From contig NC_134833.1 of assembly GCF_004210375.1 (NCBI RefSeq), forward strand, positions 48,726,782 to 48,790,781: a DNA stretch of 64,000 bases, read 5' to 3'. The position numbers and the translations under genes were made by a program. The stretch's first letter is position 1, and each line of letters begins with the position of its first letter. A model generated the notes under the pieces. It ran no database searches and had not been told where the DNA came from. It saw nothing but the letters and a program-made list of their open reading frames with translations. Shown one piece after another: positions 22,844-37,800 of the stretch. The stretch is from Tachypleus tridentatus (Eukaryota > Arthropoda > Merostomata > Xiphosura > Limulidae).

Positions 22844-25800
22844 CTAAAATTATATATATATATATGTATATATACAATGATTTAAGAGATAATAAATGAT
22901 TTTTTGTGTTTATAACCTATCTATAAAATAATCAACATCATGAATCACAAAACTTGCTGTCTTAATTGTCACTCAATTTATGACAAATGTTAATACTATT
23001 TACATAATTTCAAGCTAACCGTGCTTCATTGTACAATGTGATAAATCATTGTGTGAGATATATGTTAGAAGCTGTAATAATAATAACTGAGTACATAAAA
23101 CATTTGTTTTAAAATAATATATGCAGTTTAAATTAACTTGTAAAATGTAAATCTACTATATTAATTTTTTCTTTCTAGTTAAACAAACAATAAAACCAAA
23201 GTGTCAATACTATTCATCACCAATGAAGTTGACTTTTTTGACTATATAACAGGAAAAGCAAGCAAAATAATTTTTGTTTTTGTACAAAGTGAACAGGTTA
23301 TAAATACTAAATTGTGATATAAATCATAATAGTTTTCTGCAGTAAATGAGCAATTTTGGATTTGATTCAAATGCTTTTTTCATTCATTTCAATCTGTGCA
23401 ACTCATTAAAAAATATATATTTCTCCTTGCAAGTTTAACTACACCAAAGAACCAAGTATAACTTGATTTGTCCTAAATATAAACAATAACATAAAATATC
23501 AAATACTGTACTTTCACGATATATCAAATGTAAACCTATGCTAATCAAAACAATTTTAATAAATTAAAGTTCAAGTGTATTATTAATTTTTAGATACTTA
23601 TATTAATCATCATTTAGAAAAGGGCATGTATACAATACAAATATTATAATACATTTTACTGTAGTCAAACCTGAATGGTTGTTGCTGATATTGGGCAAGA
23701 AGCTGTGCCAGCTGGACATTATCTAACACTGCTGTTGTGATTGTTTGTGGTTCCTCTGCTGAAGAGGTTGATTCTGTTGTAATTGGTGTTATAACTGAGG
23801 TATCAGTATATGTGTGTGTTGTTATGACTGTTGTAGAACTGACAAGTGTGGCAGGCTGTGAAGATTGAACACTGGAAGGGATGATCAGGGTTGTAGGGCT
23901 TGACTGGGAGATGCGAGCTGCCAGGTATTCTGATCCTGCAGGCCTGTATTCATTCAGTGACTGAGTGAGTTCAGACATAGCTTGCGTCAACAGATCAGCA
24001 GAGGGTAAAGTATCAGCAGTTGGTGAGCCCTAGGATATAAAAAGTATTAAAGAAATTTTACTAAAAAAATCAAAAACAAAATCTTTTAAAAGAAACATTT
24101 TATCACATATAATCATTACTGTTTGTGACAAATAAACTTAACAAATTATATTAAAACAATCAACACCCATATTACCTGCAAAGGGTTAAATCATACTTTA
24201 TAAAAATTGGTAATTAAGGGAAACATTACTGTGGATACGAGTCTGAAAGCACAAGAAACATGTTAAACATCTGCATATTTGATTCATTGAAATTTTCTAA
24301 TCATAAAACAATGTAAAGCTACCACATGTAAATTCATGCCTGGTGGTATATGTTAATGGTTTTTTGGAGGAAGTTAATTCTTACAGCAAATTATTGAAAG
24401 ATTTTAGACCTTTAAATGGAGATAAAAAAGCTTGTATCGCAAAGGAAAGAAACAGGCTCTAATATCACACCTTAAGCTCATCGAAAACAGAACTTTCCAA
24501 TCAAAAATGCCAAAAGATATCAGAATTACAGCAATCCTATTCAACTGCATAAAATCCTCTGGTGCAGTTCATTGGACTTCTGTGCCTTTGGTGTGTTTAA
24601 ATCTACTCTTGAGAGTCAATATCCACACAGTGGAAAGTTTATCAAAATATGTGGCCTGAAATGATATTAATATTAAGCTAATATAAGGTGTTAGAAATGC
24701 AAAAATTTCTTCCTGATTCTTGTTATTTTACCTTTGTTTGTCATGAATGGTGATTATTTTGTTAGCTAATCCTTCCGGATAATTATTCAATTTTGAAATC
24801 TCCTGAAGGTCCACTTCTGCTTCCATTAAACCACCAGGCCAGGGTTGTTACAAATTTGTGAAATTCTCATTAACTGCTAAATATCATAGCTTTCTTTATA
24901 ACCCATAGGTTGTGGGAGAAAATATAGAAGTAGCAGCTTTTTTGTTTTTAAATATATGTTGCTAGCTACCTCACATACTGAAACAATAGTACATTAGATT
25001 TGTAGTCCTTCAGTAGGCCACAAAATTCAGATGTTTTACTATAATGAAATGCAAGATCCAAATTTGTTTTGTGATTGCAGTAGCTATCATTAAAATGGAC
25101 AATAGCTTTGTTCAGATAGTTCTCCATAACATCCACTCTACCACCCTCATCAGAAATGTAAATTGTTAGATCAGTACTTGTTTTAGTTCCTCACTCTTGA
25201 TTTAAGTTAATTTAAGTTTGTAACTGTAACCTAAAAACATTTAGCAATAATGCTCCAAATTTTTTATCTCACAAATTTTAGGTGATGTTCAGAATCTTCC
25301 AAATATACTGGTGGACAATGTAGACAATCAAAAGGTAACAGAAGTTTATGCCATGGTATTTCTGGGTGAGTTACAAGTAGCAACACAGTCCACTTATGTG
25401 TAGTACTGAGAAAGTCTGTCAGAGTTTATAAGGGTAACTTGATTAAATTCAATGCTATTATTTACATCAACTGAAAAAGATTACTGTTTTTATAAGTATC
25501 TACATGGTCATCAGGACATACAAGGTGCCTGGTATTAAAGATTTCCTACAATACTTATCCCATCTAAAACTAAAAATAGTAGAACATTTGAGTTTTATGG
25601 CCTACCAAAGGACCACAAATCTGACATACTGCGGAGACCTACTGTTTCAGCCTTTAGTTCATCCACAGAAAAAAAAAGTTTTGATTGAGTGAAAAAAATC
25701 CCATTCCTCTATTGCAATTTATTCGATTCCATCTAAGTAGCACTTTCAATTTCCTTAATAAATTGAGCACCACCACTGATAAAGCCAATAACAGAATTCG

Positions 25801-28800
25801 TTTGATGTATATGTTCTACACCCATCCATTCTATTCCATGAGGGAATTGATATTGTTACATTCTATTCATCTCACCATAAGACTACTAATGTGAGTCTCT
25901 CTAAATGATGTTTACTCCTGTATTTTGCTTTATGCAAAAACATTTTCATATTTAGAGAAAAAACTTGCTGTCAGATTCAAGGTGTATCCTTCAGTAATAG
26001 GGTGGTTATAATTTTAATGTATATAATTGAGACTAAAGCAGCAAATGACTGGACACTTGCCCTTTGGCTGCATTTTTTATGGTATATAAGGGATTTCTAG
26101 GCTTCCGCTAGCCATTAGCCACATCGTCATTGGTGAAAAGAAACAGCCTGCGGCTAAAAAAATTCTAGTGTTGGTTTCACCACAGTGATAATAAAAGATA
26201 ATAATTTTTCAGTCTTGGATGGTTTTCCTTTATTTATTCTGCTCAAGTTTTGGTCTTAACAGCTTTTGTCGTTTTTATCACCATCCATGCTATTAATGAT
26301 GACAAATGACCAGAGGCACCCCCCAGCGAGTTGAAGAAACAAGAAACGTCTCTAAAAACTACCACTGACTGTAATCTATATTTTCTTTATATATATTTTT
26401 TTGTGATTTCAGAGATATGACAACTAACAAATTAAATTTAGAAAAAAAAATATTACTCAGCTGTGCTAATGATTTCTTTTATTTTCATTTCTTATGCTAC
26501 ATGTTTGATTCTGCCTGTGGTACACAAACAGTAATCAGAGAAAACCTGACTTTCGTCAAACCAACATATGGTCTATATCAAAGTGGAAATCCCAAGTTTC
26601 GTTTGTCATGTGTTTGAATTGAGATCATGATAACTCCTAGATCACATAAAAAGACATCTAAACAGTTAGATATATCAAGTTTTTTTCAAAAGAAGGTTGA
26701 AGCAACAACATCAACTGATGGTGGGAAATCCACTTCCAAAGGAAAAGACAGCTCTGAAGAAACTGAAGCTTGCAGCAGTGATCAGACTGTTGGTGTGAAA
26801 AAAATATATACCCGCAATTTTCACAGAGTTGTTAAAGAAACTTGGTTTTCACAGTTTCCTTGGCTGGAACATGTTTCCCAACAAAATACATTTCATTGCA
26901 AATTATGCAGGGACAACGAGAAGACAAATATTTATGCTACCACTGGGAAAAGTGCTACTAAGCCTGAAAAAAGATGACTTGGTGAAGCATACAAGGTCAG
27001 AAGATCATCGCAGTGCAGTAGCATCACAAGTTTTGAAGAAGGGCATGTCAATTGCTGCTGTGAATGTGTATGTGGGGTGTAAAGGTGGCATTCAGGCACA
27101 AATGGCCACATTACTTGTACAAGCAAAGGAAGCCATTCCAACTGTGAAGTTTCATTCCCTCCTTTCACTACAAGTATTCAATGTAAGAATATTCTTAATT
27201 CTAGTATTAATAAGATACTTTCTGTTTTCTACAGTATTTTCTTAAAACAAAAGGCAGTTTGATAATTTTCTAAAAGTGAAACATTTTGAAAATATCTATC
27301 AAAAATTAAGTAGCTAGCCAACTCTTCCAAATATCTTTGTTTAGTACTTTAATTGGTGGTCTTATTTCAAAACACAAGTGCTTATATATTTTTTAACAGG
27401 GAGTGACCTCTCTAAAGAAACCACAGACTCAGTCAGAAAGTGGAACAGAGAGCTTCATATACACTCACAGCCAGTCTCTGGATGATATGTACAGTGCCCT
27501 AAATCATGTAGTTCAGGATGAAATGCAGGCAGACTTTTGGGCATCGCCTTTCCCATTTTTTGCTCTTGAAGCAGATGAAGCAACTGATGCAGGAAACACC
27601 TCTATACTGATAATTTATATCAGGTATCTTTCATCATTAGGTGAGGTTACAAGTCGATTCCTTGCTGTGCATGAGCTGACCAACACTGGGGCTAAATCTA
27701 TCTACCACACAATGCGCTCAGTCATGGCAGATCGAGGATTGTTTGATGTTGACTTTGTTGGACTTGCAACTGATGGTGCAAATGTCATGGTGGGAATAAA
27801 AACAGGTGTTGCTACAAAATTTAAGAAGGAATGCCCCTGGATAATAACAAGTCATTGTTTGGCACACAGATTACAGTTGGCAGCTGAAAAGGCAGCAAAC
27901 CAGGTGCCATACTTTGTGAAGTACATTTCAGTTTTGAACCAATTTGTAAAAAGCCTGAAATATTCTCCCAAGTTGTGTCGGGTTCTGGAAGAGAGCAAAG
28001 CATTGCATGGAAAGAAAAGCAACAAAATCAAGCAAGTGTTCTTCACACGATGGCTCTCTTTTAATGATTCTATCCAAGCACTAGTCAACTGTATTGCATT
28101 TGTGATAAGCTGCCTGCAGGTCATAGCAATGGAATGTGGTACTCCAGGCCGAGCCTTGCTACATGGTCTAGTCTAGCAAATGTCATGTTACAGCTTTGTC
28201 ATGATGTCACATTTTTTGGCTGATGTTGTTCGCATTCTTGGATTTTTGTGAAGATCTCTACAGATAACTGATTTATCTTATTATCAGGCTAAAGCAATTA
28301 TTGATGGGTCAATTCTGTCAATTCACTTGCTGGTACACATCCCTGGTCCTTACACTCAGACTGCACTGAAGGAACTCCCACAAGCTCCTGATGCCAGTGG
28401 TTACACTTCTTACAGAGGCCATGACATCAAAGATATTGATAAACAACGTGAAAAGTACAGATCAGCTGCTGAGTCATTTGTTGAAGAGGTGGTCACAAGA
28501 ATACAAGTAGCATTCCCAAACATCATGTCATTTTTTCAATATTTAGCCCATATCACAGCAGAGCAGTATCTGATGAGGATGATCTGAAGAAACTCATCCA
28601 GTACTTCTCTCCTTTCTTCAATGTCTTGTAGATTTTCACATAATTACAACTATTTTTTTTACTGGATGGAAATGATGCATATGAAAAGTCATGCACCACA
28701 CAGTTTTTGGCAACCTAAACTTGTGGCTAAACAACTGTCACTGTGGCTAAAAGAAAATTACTTTGTTTAGCCACAGTGGCTAAGAGAGTTATTTTTCTAG

Positions 28801-31800
28801 TGGAAGCCCAGGATTTGAAATGATGGTTTGAAAACCTTGATTTCATAAAAATATCAGATTTACTTTCATGTATGCTTTACCTGGTGAGCACTTACAATTT
28901 CTAGACACTTCTATGATTGTACTGGATAGTAAGGTGGTTAATAACATTTACATGTCATGAAGATGACTATCATTTTTTAGCCAATTAACAAAATTTTTAG
29001 GTATCTGTATCAACATTGGTGATTTAATGGAGACAAGGGTAGATTTATAGGAAATTTTAAAACTGAATGTTGTCATGAAAGATTGGTTAACAAAATTTTT
29101 GCCATTCATGATAGAGATCAGGGGTCATGAAGAAATTGTTGCATTTCTAATATCTTTTATTTGCCCTAATGTCATCAAAAATGATCTGAGGGAACTGAGT
29201 TCATTTATACACCTTGGATGTTTGCTTAAGTATTATTTAGTATGCTCAGCATTTAAATCCCAAGATAATTGTCAGAAGGAAAACTGCATAGCATGTGATC
29301 TGAGGCTTCTGAAGAAGTATATAGAGAAATATGTAGTTTATATAGTATCTCTTGTAACAAAACTATATTGGAGAAACTGAGACCCATGTGGGGCATGGAA
29401 AATCTCCATGCTACAATGACTGGTGAGACTGATAAAAACTCACTTGCAGCATATTTTATTAATAAGCACAGTGTACCTAAACCTGATCAATCGTTTAGTA
29501 CTAAAATAGAAAGAAAATGTTATGGTTTCATGGACAGGAAGTACAAGGAGTTCTTTCTTATCAGATCTGATAAGACTTCAATCAACAGATATAGAGGGTT
29601 GCCTCCTTAAGTGGTGGACTTATGTATATGTATAATGAATGTTTTAACATCTTCTACTTTACTTCTTTTATCAGGCATGGATGTTCAAAAGTTATCTTTT
29701 CTTTTGAGCTTTAAAATAATAATTTGTAATAATTGTGAAGAAAATACTCATTTAAAAATGTTACCTTTTCATTTTTTATTATGTGATTGCATGTTAGATG
29801 ATATGCGAGAACAAATCATTATTTTAAGTCACATCAACTGTTAAGACTGGATTTGTGTTCTGTAGGGTGTCTACCTCTTTATAAAATTGTGAGGTAAAAT
29901 GTTGAGGAATCGAAGAATTTTCTTTTGGTGTTGGCTATTTCCATTCAAATGATGGAGGAACACAAAGGGACCTTAAAATCATTGTGATTAACCCTTAATA
30001 GCTGTTATTAACTGTTCACTGTGTTTATAAATTTGACACCAATGTAGATTTTTAAACCCCTTCCTGCTCTGTGCATCATATGATAGTTTAAGTTTCTCTG
30101 CACTGTTTAAAATTCTAGCTAACATGTGGTTGTACTAGTGATCCACAGATATCACACACCTAATGCTTATACATAAAAAAAAATGAACATAATGTAAACA
30201 TCAGACATGTTACACTAGTTTTGGCATTTTATATTACTCTGCTAAGTGTAAGTTCTTTGTATCAAAGATGAACAAGTAAGCTGAACCAGGCCTGCAAGCA
30301 AAATGAGAAAGTCCCCAATGTAAATGAGATATTGAGTGGAGATTAAGGGTGAACAAGAAAGCCATACCAGTCATACCAAAAGAGATAACTACTAAAGATG
30401 GAGGAGGAAGAAAGGGTTTTAACAGTGAAAAACCACAATGGATGGGACAAGTAAAGGTCAGACATCTAAAAAGTAATGAAAAACAAATAAGCCTCAGGAA
30501 TGTAAATTCAAAGTAAATGCCCAATTAACTCAATAAAAAGCATATGAAGAGAATAGAAGGGCTGTGAATTATAATTTTGGTCATTGTGGACAAATAAAAT
30601 GAAATAAAAAACTAAAAGAAAATTCGAGATGTGGTGAAAGCATCTTGAATCTAGATTCAGAGCATCTACATCATGGGAGAATACTAACCCTAAAGTGACA
30701 AAACTGTTAATGTTTAATCAAGGAAAGAGAAAGTTGGTTCAAGTGGGACAATTTTGACAGGATAACAAAACAGATGGAAGTAAAACTCCAATAAGAAGGT
30801 CAAGGAATTATTCCATTACACTCTCATTAGGCGAAGTGGAAAGGCAATGAAAAATACTTGAGAAAGCAGTTGAGTAGCCCAGTAGTTTTCAGTAAACGTG
30901 CACAGGTGTATAAGGTAAAGCTGAGTAGTGAATATAGAAACAACCTGCCCCCAAACAGCTGTGAAGGCTAGGATGATCAAACATTAGAAATGAGGAAATA
31001 TGAAAGTATAATAGACAATTCACAAAAAACGTTTCCTGAGAAATAAAAGCCTGGTATACTGATGATGTACAGGCCTAGGTCACTGGCCTAATAATGACAC
31101 TGAAGAATACTTAATGAAACTCATATGCTGGATTAAGACAAGATCAAGTGTTTCTAAATTACAAATTTGATTCAAAATTAAAATAAGACTGAAGATAATT
31201 TAAATCAAAATTCTAACTGAAATATTAAACATTTGATATCTGTCTTTCTCATAATCAAGAAAGTCCAAGAATGATAAACTACCTTACAAACAACAACAAA
31301 TGCCTAAATTACTAAGTGCAAAAATATTATTTCTTAAGAAAAATACATCCAAATAAAGCAGCACTGAGGAAGGAGTCAGTCTTTGTCAAAAGGTTAATGC
31401 TTCTGGAAATTACTTTGCATGGAGAATGTGTCATTCTACTACTGGTGGAGGGCTACAGTCTAAAGACAATTACAAAATAGACAGGCATTAAGCATGTTTA
31501 TATGTGGGGTGGTTGAAATTTAAAATACAGTTCTACAAAGCAGTTTGCTGTGGTTCTTTAAGCAAATAATTTCAAATGTGATTGAAATAGTTTTAACAAC
31601 TAAAAATTCTCTACCAAAAATAATATTCCTTACTTATATTAGTTATACAGTGCTATATTACTTATAGGTTGTGATCTTTTATTTTACATTATTTAAAAGA
31701 AAAAGGTATTAGGTTGTCCAGAAATAAATGTCCAAATTCTCACGATGACATTTAGAAGCTGAATATGGAGTAGCTTATTGTTGATTGGTTGGTTTACTTC

Positions 31801-34800
31801 AATGTTTGTTGCTTACAAGGTGTCTTAATTGTTTGCTGTTTCAACTCTACTCAGAGTAAGTCTCACAACCCCCAAGGCAGCATGGACAAGATGGATTGTC
31901 GTCCGATTTTCCTCTATGACTTCAAACGTGAATGAAAAGCTACCCAAACTACACAGAACATCAACCAGGCATTCAACCATAGATCTGTCACTAAATGTAT
32001 AGTTCAGTGTTGGTTTCAATGGTTTCGACATGTAAATGAAAGTCTTAAAGACCACGAAGGTTGTAGAAGGAAGTCATCCTTAGATGAAAACACATTAAGG
32101 GAAGCAGTTGAGACAGTACATGAACTTGCAGAAAAGCTAGGTACGAGCATATCAAGCATTGTCAACCACCTATATGTGATTGGAAAGACAAAAAATTGTG
32201 TAAGTGGGTTTCACATGAGTTGACTGAAGATCAACAAAATCAGCATTATGAGACCTGCTCTATGCTGGTATTATGGAACCGAAATGATCCATTTCTGGAA
32301 CATGTGATGAAAAGTGGATTCTGTACGACAATCAGAAATGATCTGCACAATGACTCAATTGCAAACCAGCCTTAAAGCATTTCCCAGAGCCCAAGTTTGA
32401 TTAAAGAAAGGTCAAGGTGACTTTATGGTGGACTGAGGCCAGCATCATTCATTACAACTTTTTTGAATCCAGGGGAAACAATCATAGTAGACAAATACTG
32501 TCAAGAATTGGCTGAAAGTATCAAAAGTCGTACAAGAAACAATCAGCTCTGGTCAATCAAAAGGGCTCTATTCTTTTTTATAATGGTTGTCCCCACAATG
32601 TGTTAAGGATGACACTCCCAAAACTCAAAATTGAACATATTGGGAATCGAGGTTTCACCTCATTCACCTAATTCTCCAAACTTTTCCCCTAGAGATTTTC
32701 ATTTTTCCAAGTACTTTGACAATTGTTTGAACAATAAACACTTTCAAAACCATGCAGGAGAAGCTTTCAGGGAGTTCACTGACTAAAGGAACTCTGATTT
32801 CTACAGCAGGGGCATAAACAGCATCATTACATGTTGGCAAAAGTCAGTTGAAGGAAATGGTGCTTGCTTTGATTAAAGAATGCTTCATAAGACTGGTTTA
32901 CACTTTTCCAAACTTCGCAGTTCAAAAACGATATTTTTTCTGGAAAACCTAATACCTATTTGTATTTAGGATATAGCTGGCTGGTTTAAGTAATCCAAAT
33001 TAATGTTTCCAAATACTCCAACAACTGAGTAGTATAAACAACAATTAAATCTATTGTCATAAAGTTAATCAACTAATTGACATTAGGGTTTCCAATTATT
33101 ACAACAGTCAAGTTCTCTAAATTATAATTAAATCGTGTGTTATGAAGTTGAGTTTTGATTATTACTTCTTGATGACGAGAAACCCACTTGAAATAAAAAT
33201 GTATCTCAGAATGGCTGTTGTGGGTATTAACACTTTTATTGAAAAGGAGAAAACAATGTTTCAACCTTCCTAGGTCATCTTCAGGTTAAGGTTTTCATCA
33301 GTAGAAGTGTTAATACCTATACCAGCTGTTCTGAGATACATTTTGATTATTACTGTTTCAAATTATTTTATTTATTCAACAAGTAAATGAAATAGTACCA
33401 CCAAACTTGCACACCCTATCTTTTTTATGGCAAAGTAACTAATGCCACTGAATTGAAACAGCTGACTAGGGTAAAGGTGTTAACAATTTCTTTTCTTTTT
33501 GTTGGTTAAATACTGACTACAGGGAAGACTGGGACTACCCAAAACCAACTTTTTATGCCTGTAAGTACCACTAATTGGGTAATTAAAAGTAACTGATTAA
33601 CTGGGTCACCAAATAATCAACTAGCAAATACTGCTAATTCAGTATATTCAGCTCTAATTCAGTATATAATCAAGCAATCTGAAATAAAATTAAATAATTA
33701 TCTTTCAGAATCTAGTTCATTTCACAAACAAACAATGGAATTTAGATATGGTGAGTGTGAGGACCATTCTTTCAACCAGTCCATTTTCTTTTATATAACA
33801 TGTTAGGAGAACAGGAGGTCTATTGGTCCATCAAATTTGTCTCATCCACTTCAAGAATAAAAAAAATTACAGTCCAGGTTTGATCATTTAAATATTTATG
33901 AATCTTTCCCTTAAACTCATTTAAAATTACTGCATCTGTCATATCTGAAAACAATCCATTCCAAAGACTAACCACTCTGCTAGAAATGCAAATTTGTGAG
34001 GTGAAGATGAAGCCTACTCTGCCCAAAATGATTTATTTGTATCTCCCTTGCCTACCATTTTCACCACTGAATATGAACAAATATGCATTGATACTATATA
34101 TTTCCTTAATAACCTTTAGCATCTCAATCAAATTTCCTTTAGTTAAAGAGAACATTTTCAGAGATCTTAGCCAGTCCTCATATGACAAACAATCAACATA
34201 TCATATATAAACCATATGTTAAATACTTCCAGGGCTATAAAAAATAAAGATTTTGTTAAAGTTTGAAGTTTTGTGTCAGGTACCGTAAAACTATTTACAA
34301 TAAAATAATAAGTTAAAAAGTAATATTTGAACATAATTTTTTTTCATTTATCAATTTATTTTTTATCTCTGTATTTGTCAGCATTTAAAGGGTTTGTAGT
34401 TTCAGTTACATCTAGTTTTAACATTTTTTACTTCAAAAAGCATGAACTGTATGTAAAATTAAGTATATAAGAAAACAAACAAGGAAGTGTTTATGGAAAT
34501 AAAATGAGTTAACAAAACATAAATAATACCTCTCGATCTGCAAACTGTGGCTTGCGTTTGGTTGCATCAATTATAATGGCTCCATCTGCTGTCAAACTAC
34601 TTGCCATGGAGCTTGGAATGCTCTGCGTTATCACAATATGCCCCGTAAGAGGACATTCTCTCTCAGGTGATAGTTCTGGTACACTATGCTTAAAATGAAA
34701 AACACAATTAGACCTACTAGCAATATTTTCTGTTAAAACATTTACACACACTTCATACTGTCTTGAAACTTCTTGAGATGACAACTGTGATGCTATAACT

Positions 34801-37800
34801 TCTCATTTTCAAATGGCCTGTCTCAAACACATGATCAATATGCATCAGAGTCTTCACCAATTGCAAATCTACTTAACATAAATAACATATGCTTATTTGA
34901 AATAAAATAAGTTAAAGAATATTATGGAATACATAATATTCCATATTAACTGGAATATATGAAAGTCTGATCTTAACACAACAGTCATTTATCAGTTACT
35001 TATAATTAAGTAACTAATATTTGGAGCATAAAATAGCAAAAGATATGCTATTTGAGATAATTAAATAAACTAACTGTCAGAGCCAACTAGTACTGAAATG
35101 GATCATATCTGAAGTTAAGCCTAATGAGCAATTGCAACTTCTTGGTTGTTTATTTTTAAGTTTAACATTTTAAACAAATACAGGGGTATATGCCCTTTAG
35201 TTGTATTATTATAGTGTTGAGAATATCTAGTTTTCCACTGAAACACTAAAATCATACTTCATTCTCCTACTTATGCTTTACGTCATAATATTCAACATTT
35301 TACATAACAAAACCAATATTACATTCAGTTGAAAATTAGGGTTTTGAGATATTTCCATTTTATTACAGTGTGAATGCCTTTCATAAGCTAGCAGACATGA
35401 CTAATTAATTATATTCATAATTATATTTCTTAACATTACATTCATTATTCAGTCCCTTATGGTGTTTCAAGAAGAAGTAAAGTATATAACAGTACTTCAA
35501 CTATACTATGTCCACCACATTTAGGGATGTTGTGAAAGTGGGGGCCATCCTTCAATATTTCATTTGTCAACACGAATTAAATTTTCTGTTAATTCTTTTT
35601 ACAACATTTTTAGGTAAAAAAAATGCCAGGAAAAAGGTGATAAAATTCCTTATTGAATCACATAATACACACTAGTCCGATGACATTTCTGATAGTTTTA
35701 ATACTTCTTAATTTATACATTTTTCATTTAAGAATACCTGGAAATACAGATTATTGTTTTTTTTTGTTCATATCATTTACTTCTATCTACAGTGTTTATA
35801 TTAAAAACAAAGCTACCCATCACAGGTATCACATGTATCAAACCCCAGTTTTTAGCACTGCAAGTCTGCAGACATATTGTTGTGCCACTGGGGAAGAGAG
35901 AGATTTTCATTAACCATTATACCATAAACAAATTGATAAATGTTACCACGCTGTTTTCAAAGCAGAAAAATATTTAGGAATTGTGTCATAAAAGCTTAAT
36001 GATATTGAGAATGCTAAAAGTACAGCAACACCTAATCAGAAATAGTGATTTAATGCTTTATATTCAGCAGGTTTCTACCTCAGCTGCTAACAGTAGAAAA
36101 AATATAGGTGACAGGTGTTAAAAGATCAGAAGAAGGTCTCAGAAGATTTACTTTGACACTTCAATGTCTGCACTGAAACAACAGACAGTACTATTCCTTT
36201 TGTTTCTTCTATATTTCTAAGCCATCTGTTAGCAACAGAATAACTACAGAAGATAAGTGTGTAAAGGTGAAAAGTGTAAACTTTAATCATAAGTGCTTTG
36301 AAATTTTGTGATCAATACTAACAATACTATATATTTTACTTCATATTTGCAACCTATATTTGCATTATATTTTGGTTAATTACATATATCCTGAAGAATC
36401 AAGTATAAAGTTAAAGTAAAGAAAATAACTGTAAAAATATAAAAGCTTTAGTAAAAATAAAAACATTTGATATTTAATTTGTTTTTAAATTTTTCAATTT
36501 TTTTATTTGTTTTCACTATTTATTATAATAAAAGTAACTAAAATGTAAAAAACAGAAACTTATTAGGTATGATAATGAAAGGAAAAAAATCTTTAAAGAG
36601 TACACATGTTTGAAGCTTGTGCACCATGTAATTTTCAGCTTGTGTTGGGTTATTTTTAGTCAGACATGGATCATGGGTCAATAAAACAAAAATTAATAAC
36701 AACAGATAGATATACACTGTTACAAAATTTAAGCAATTTAGAATAAATATTTATGGCTTCCTGTTATAATGTGCAGTTATTCTAAAACGAAAAAAAGTAA
36801 CATTTTATTTCTCACATTTTGTGATGGTTATGAAGTCAGTCAAGTCAAACAACACCATACATAGTTAGCATTAATAAAACAACAAATTTAACAAAGTTTT
36901 ATTTAAAAACAATGATGAGAACCTAAAATGATTCAGAGATTATGCCAATACCAACTGATGATTTTCAGATAAAGGTATGTAATTTTGATCCTAAAATCAA
37001 AGTCACATTGCAAGTTGGATAGTCAATATTCAGAAAGAAAAAAAATTCCTGAGCAAAGCTTTAATAACAAAAATCTTAATACTTAATTTAAAAACCTAAT
37101 ATTTTGTATATGAAAGTTTTGTAACATTTATTACTTACATTCAAAATTTTGCGAACATATACATGCATTATAAAAAATTATAGTTCAATTACTTTCACGG
37201 ATATTTTCTCAGTTACAAGATGGGTGGTTTCCACCCAGCTCATACTCGTAGAGTAAAAGGAATCCTGATATTTTCTAATGGTTGCTAAGGCTTAACTGGA
37301 ATATATGAAAGTCTGATCTTAACACAACAGTCATTTATCAGTTTCAAAAAAGAAACAAATTAGTATACACTTTCATATGAAGACCACAAGCTCATACATC
37401 TGAAATATCCTTACGTACATTAATGTTGCTACAAACTATTACTAACCTGGTTTTTTGAAGTAGCATAAGATAGAGCTAACATCTCAAGGTGTTTTTTTCT
37501 TTGATGTTGTAGGAGCTTAGCTTTGCTGGCATATTGTTTATGACACCAATTACAGTGATGGGGGTGAGTGGTGATACTGCCCACTGTTTGAGAAAAAGTA
37601 GGATTTGGCAATCCAGGAATTTCAGGAATGCCTCCCTGAAAAAACAACTGATATTTCTACATACCTGAAAAATTATACACATATATAAATAATAATTATT
37701 TGAGAAAGCTAAATATTAAGAACAAGAAAGAAATACACCAAAAGGAAGGACACTGCAAAACTTACACAGTACATCTAAACTTTAGATGAAATATAATTAA

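Larger units (their letters stand above)
25500..29610 (+). mobile_element. Penelope-like retroelement, broken and split by a hAT insertion
   Basis: Plus strand, two parts. Left part (25500-26096): the frame through 25593-25690 gives [20 protein letters not shown], an RT signature of Penelope-like elements, and further on [19 protein letters not shown] and WYIRD, the latter a decayed YxDD. Right part (from 28812): [10 protein letters not shown] and [16 protein letters not shown], the post-YxDD RT segment, then the GIY-YIG endonuclease with NCIACD, VVYIVSC and [11 protein letters not shown] (29363-29395), ending near [11 protein letters not shown]. Several stops and frameshifts; not functional. 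The hAT at 26097-28811 sits between the parts. It is antisense to the host gene. Confidence 0.85.

Noticed and set aside
24432-24659. 75-codon plus-strand frame in the large intron
   Set aside because: No motif; antisense to the host gene and not part of the recognisable Penelope-like sequence.
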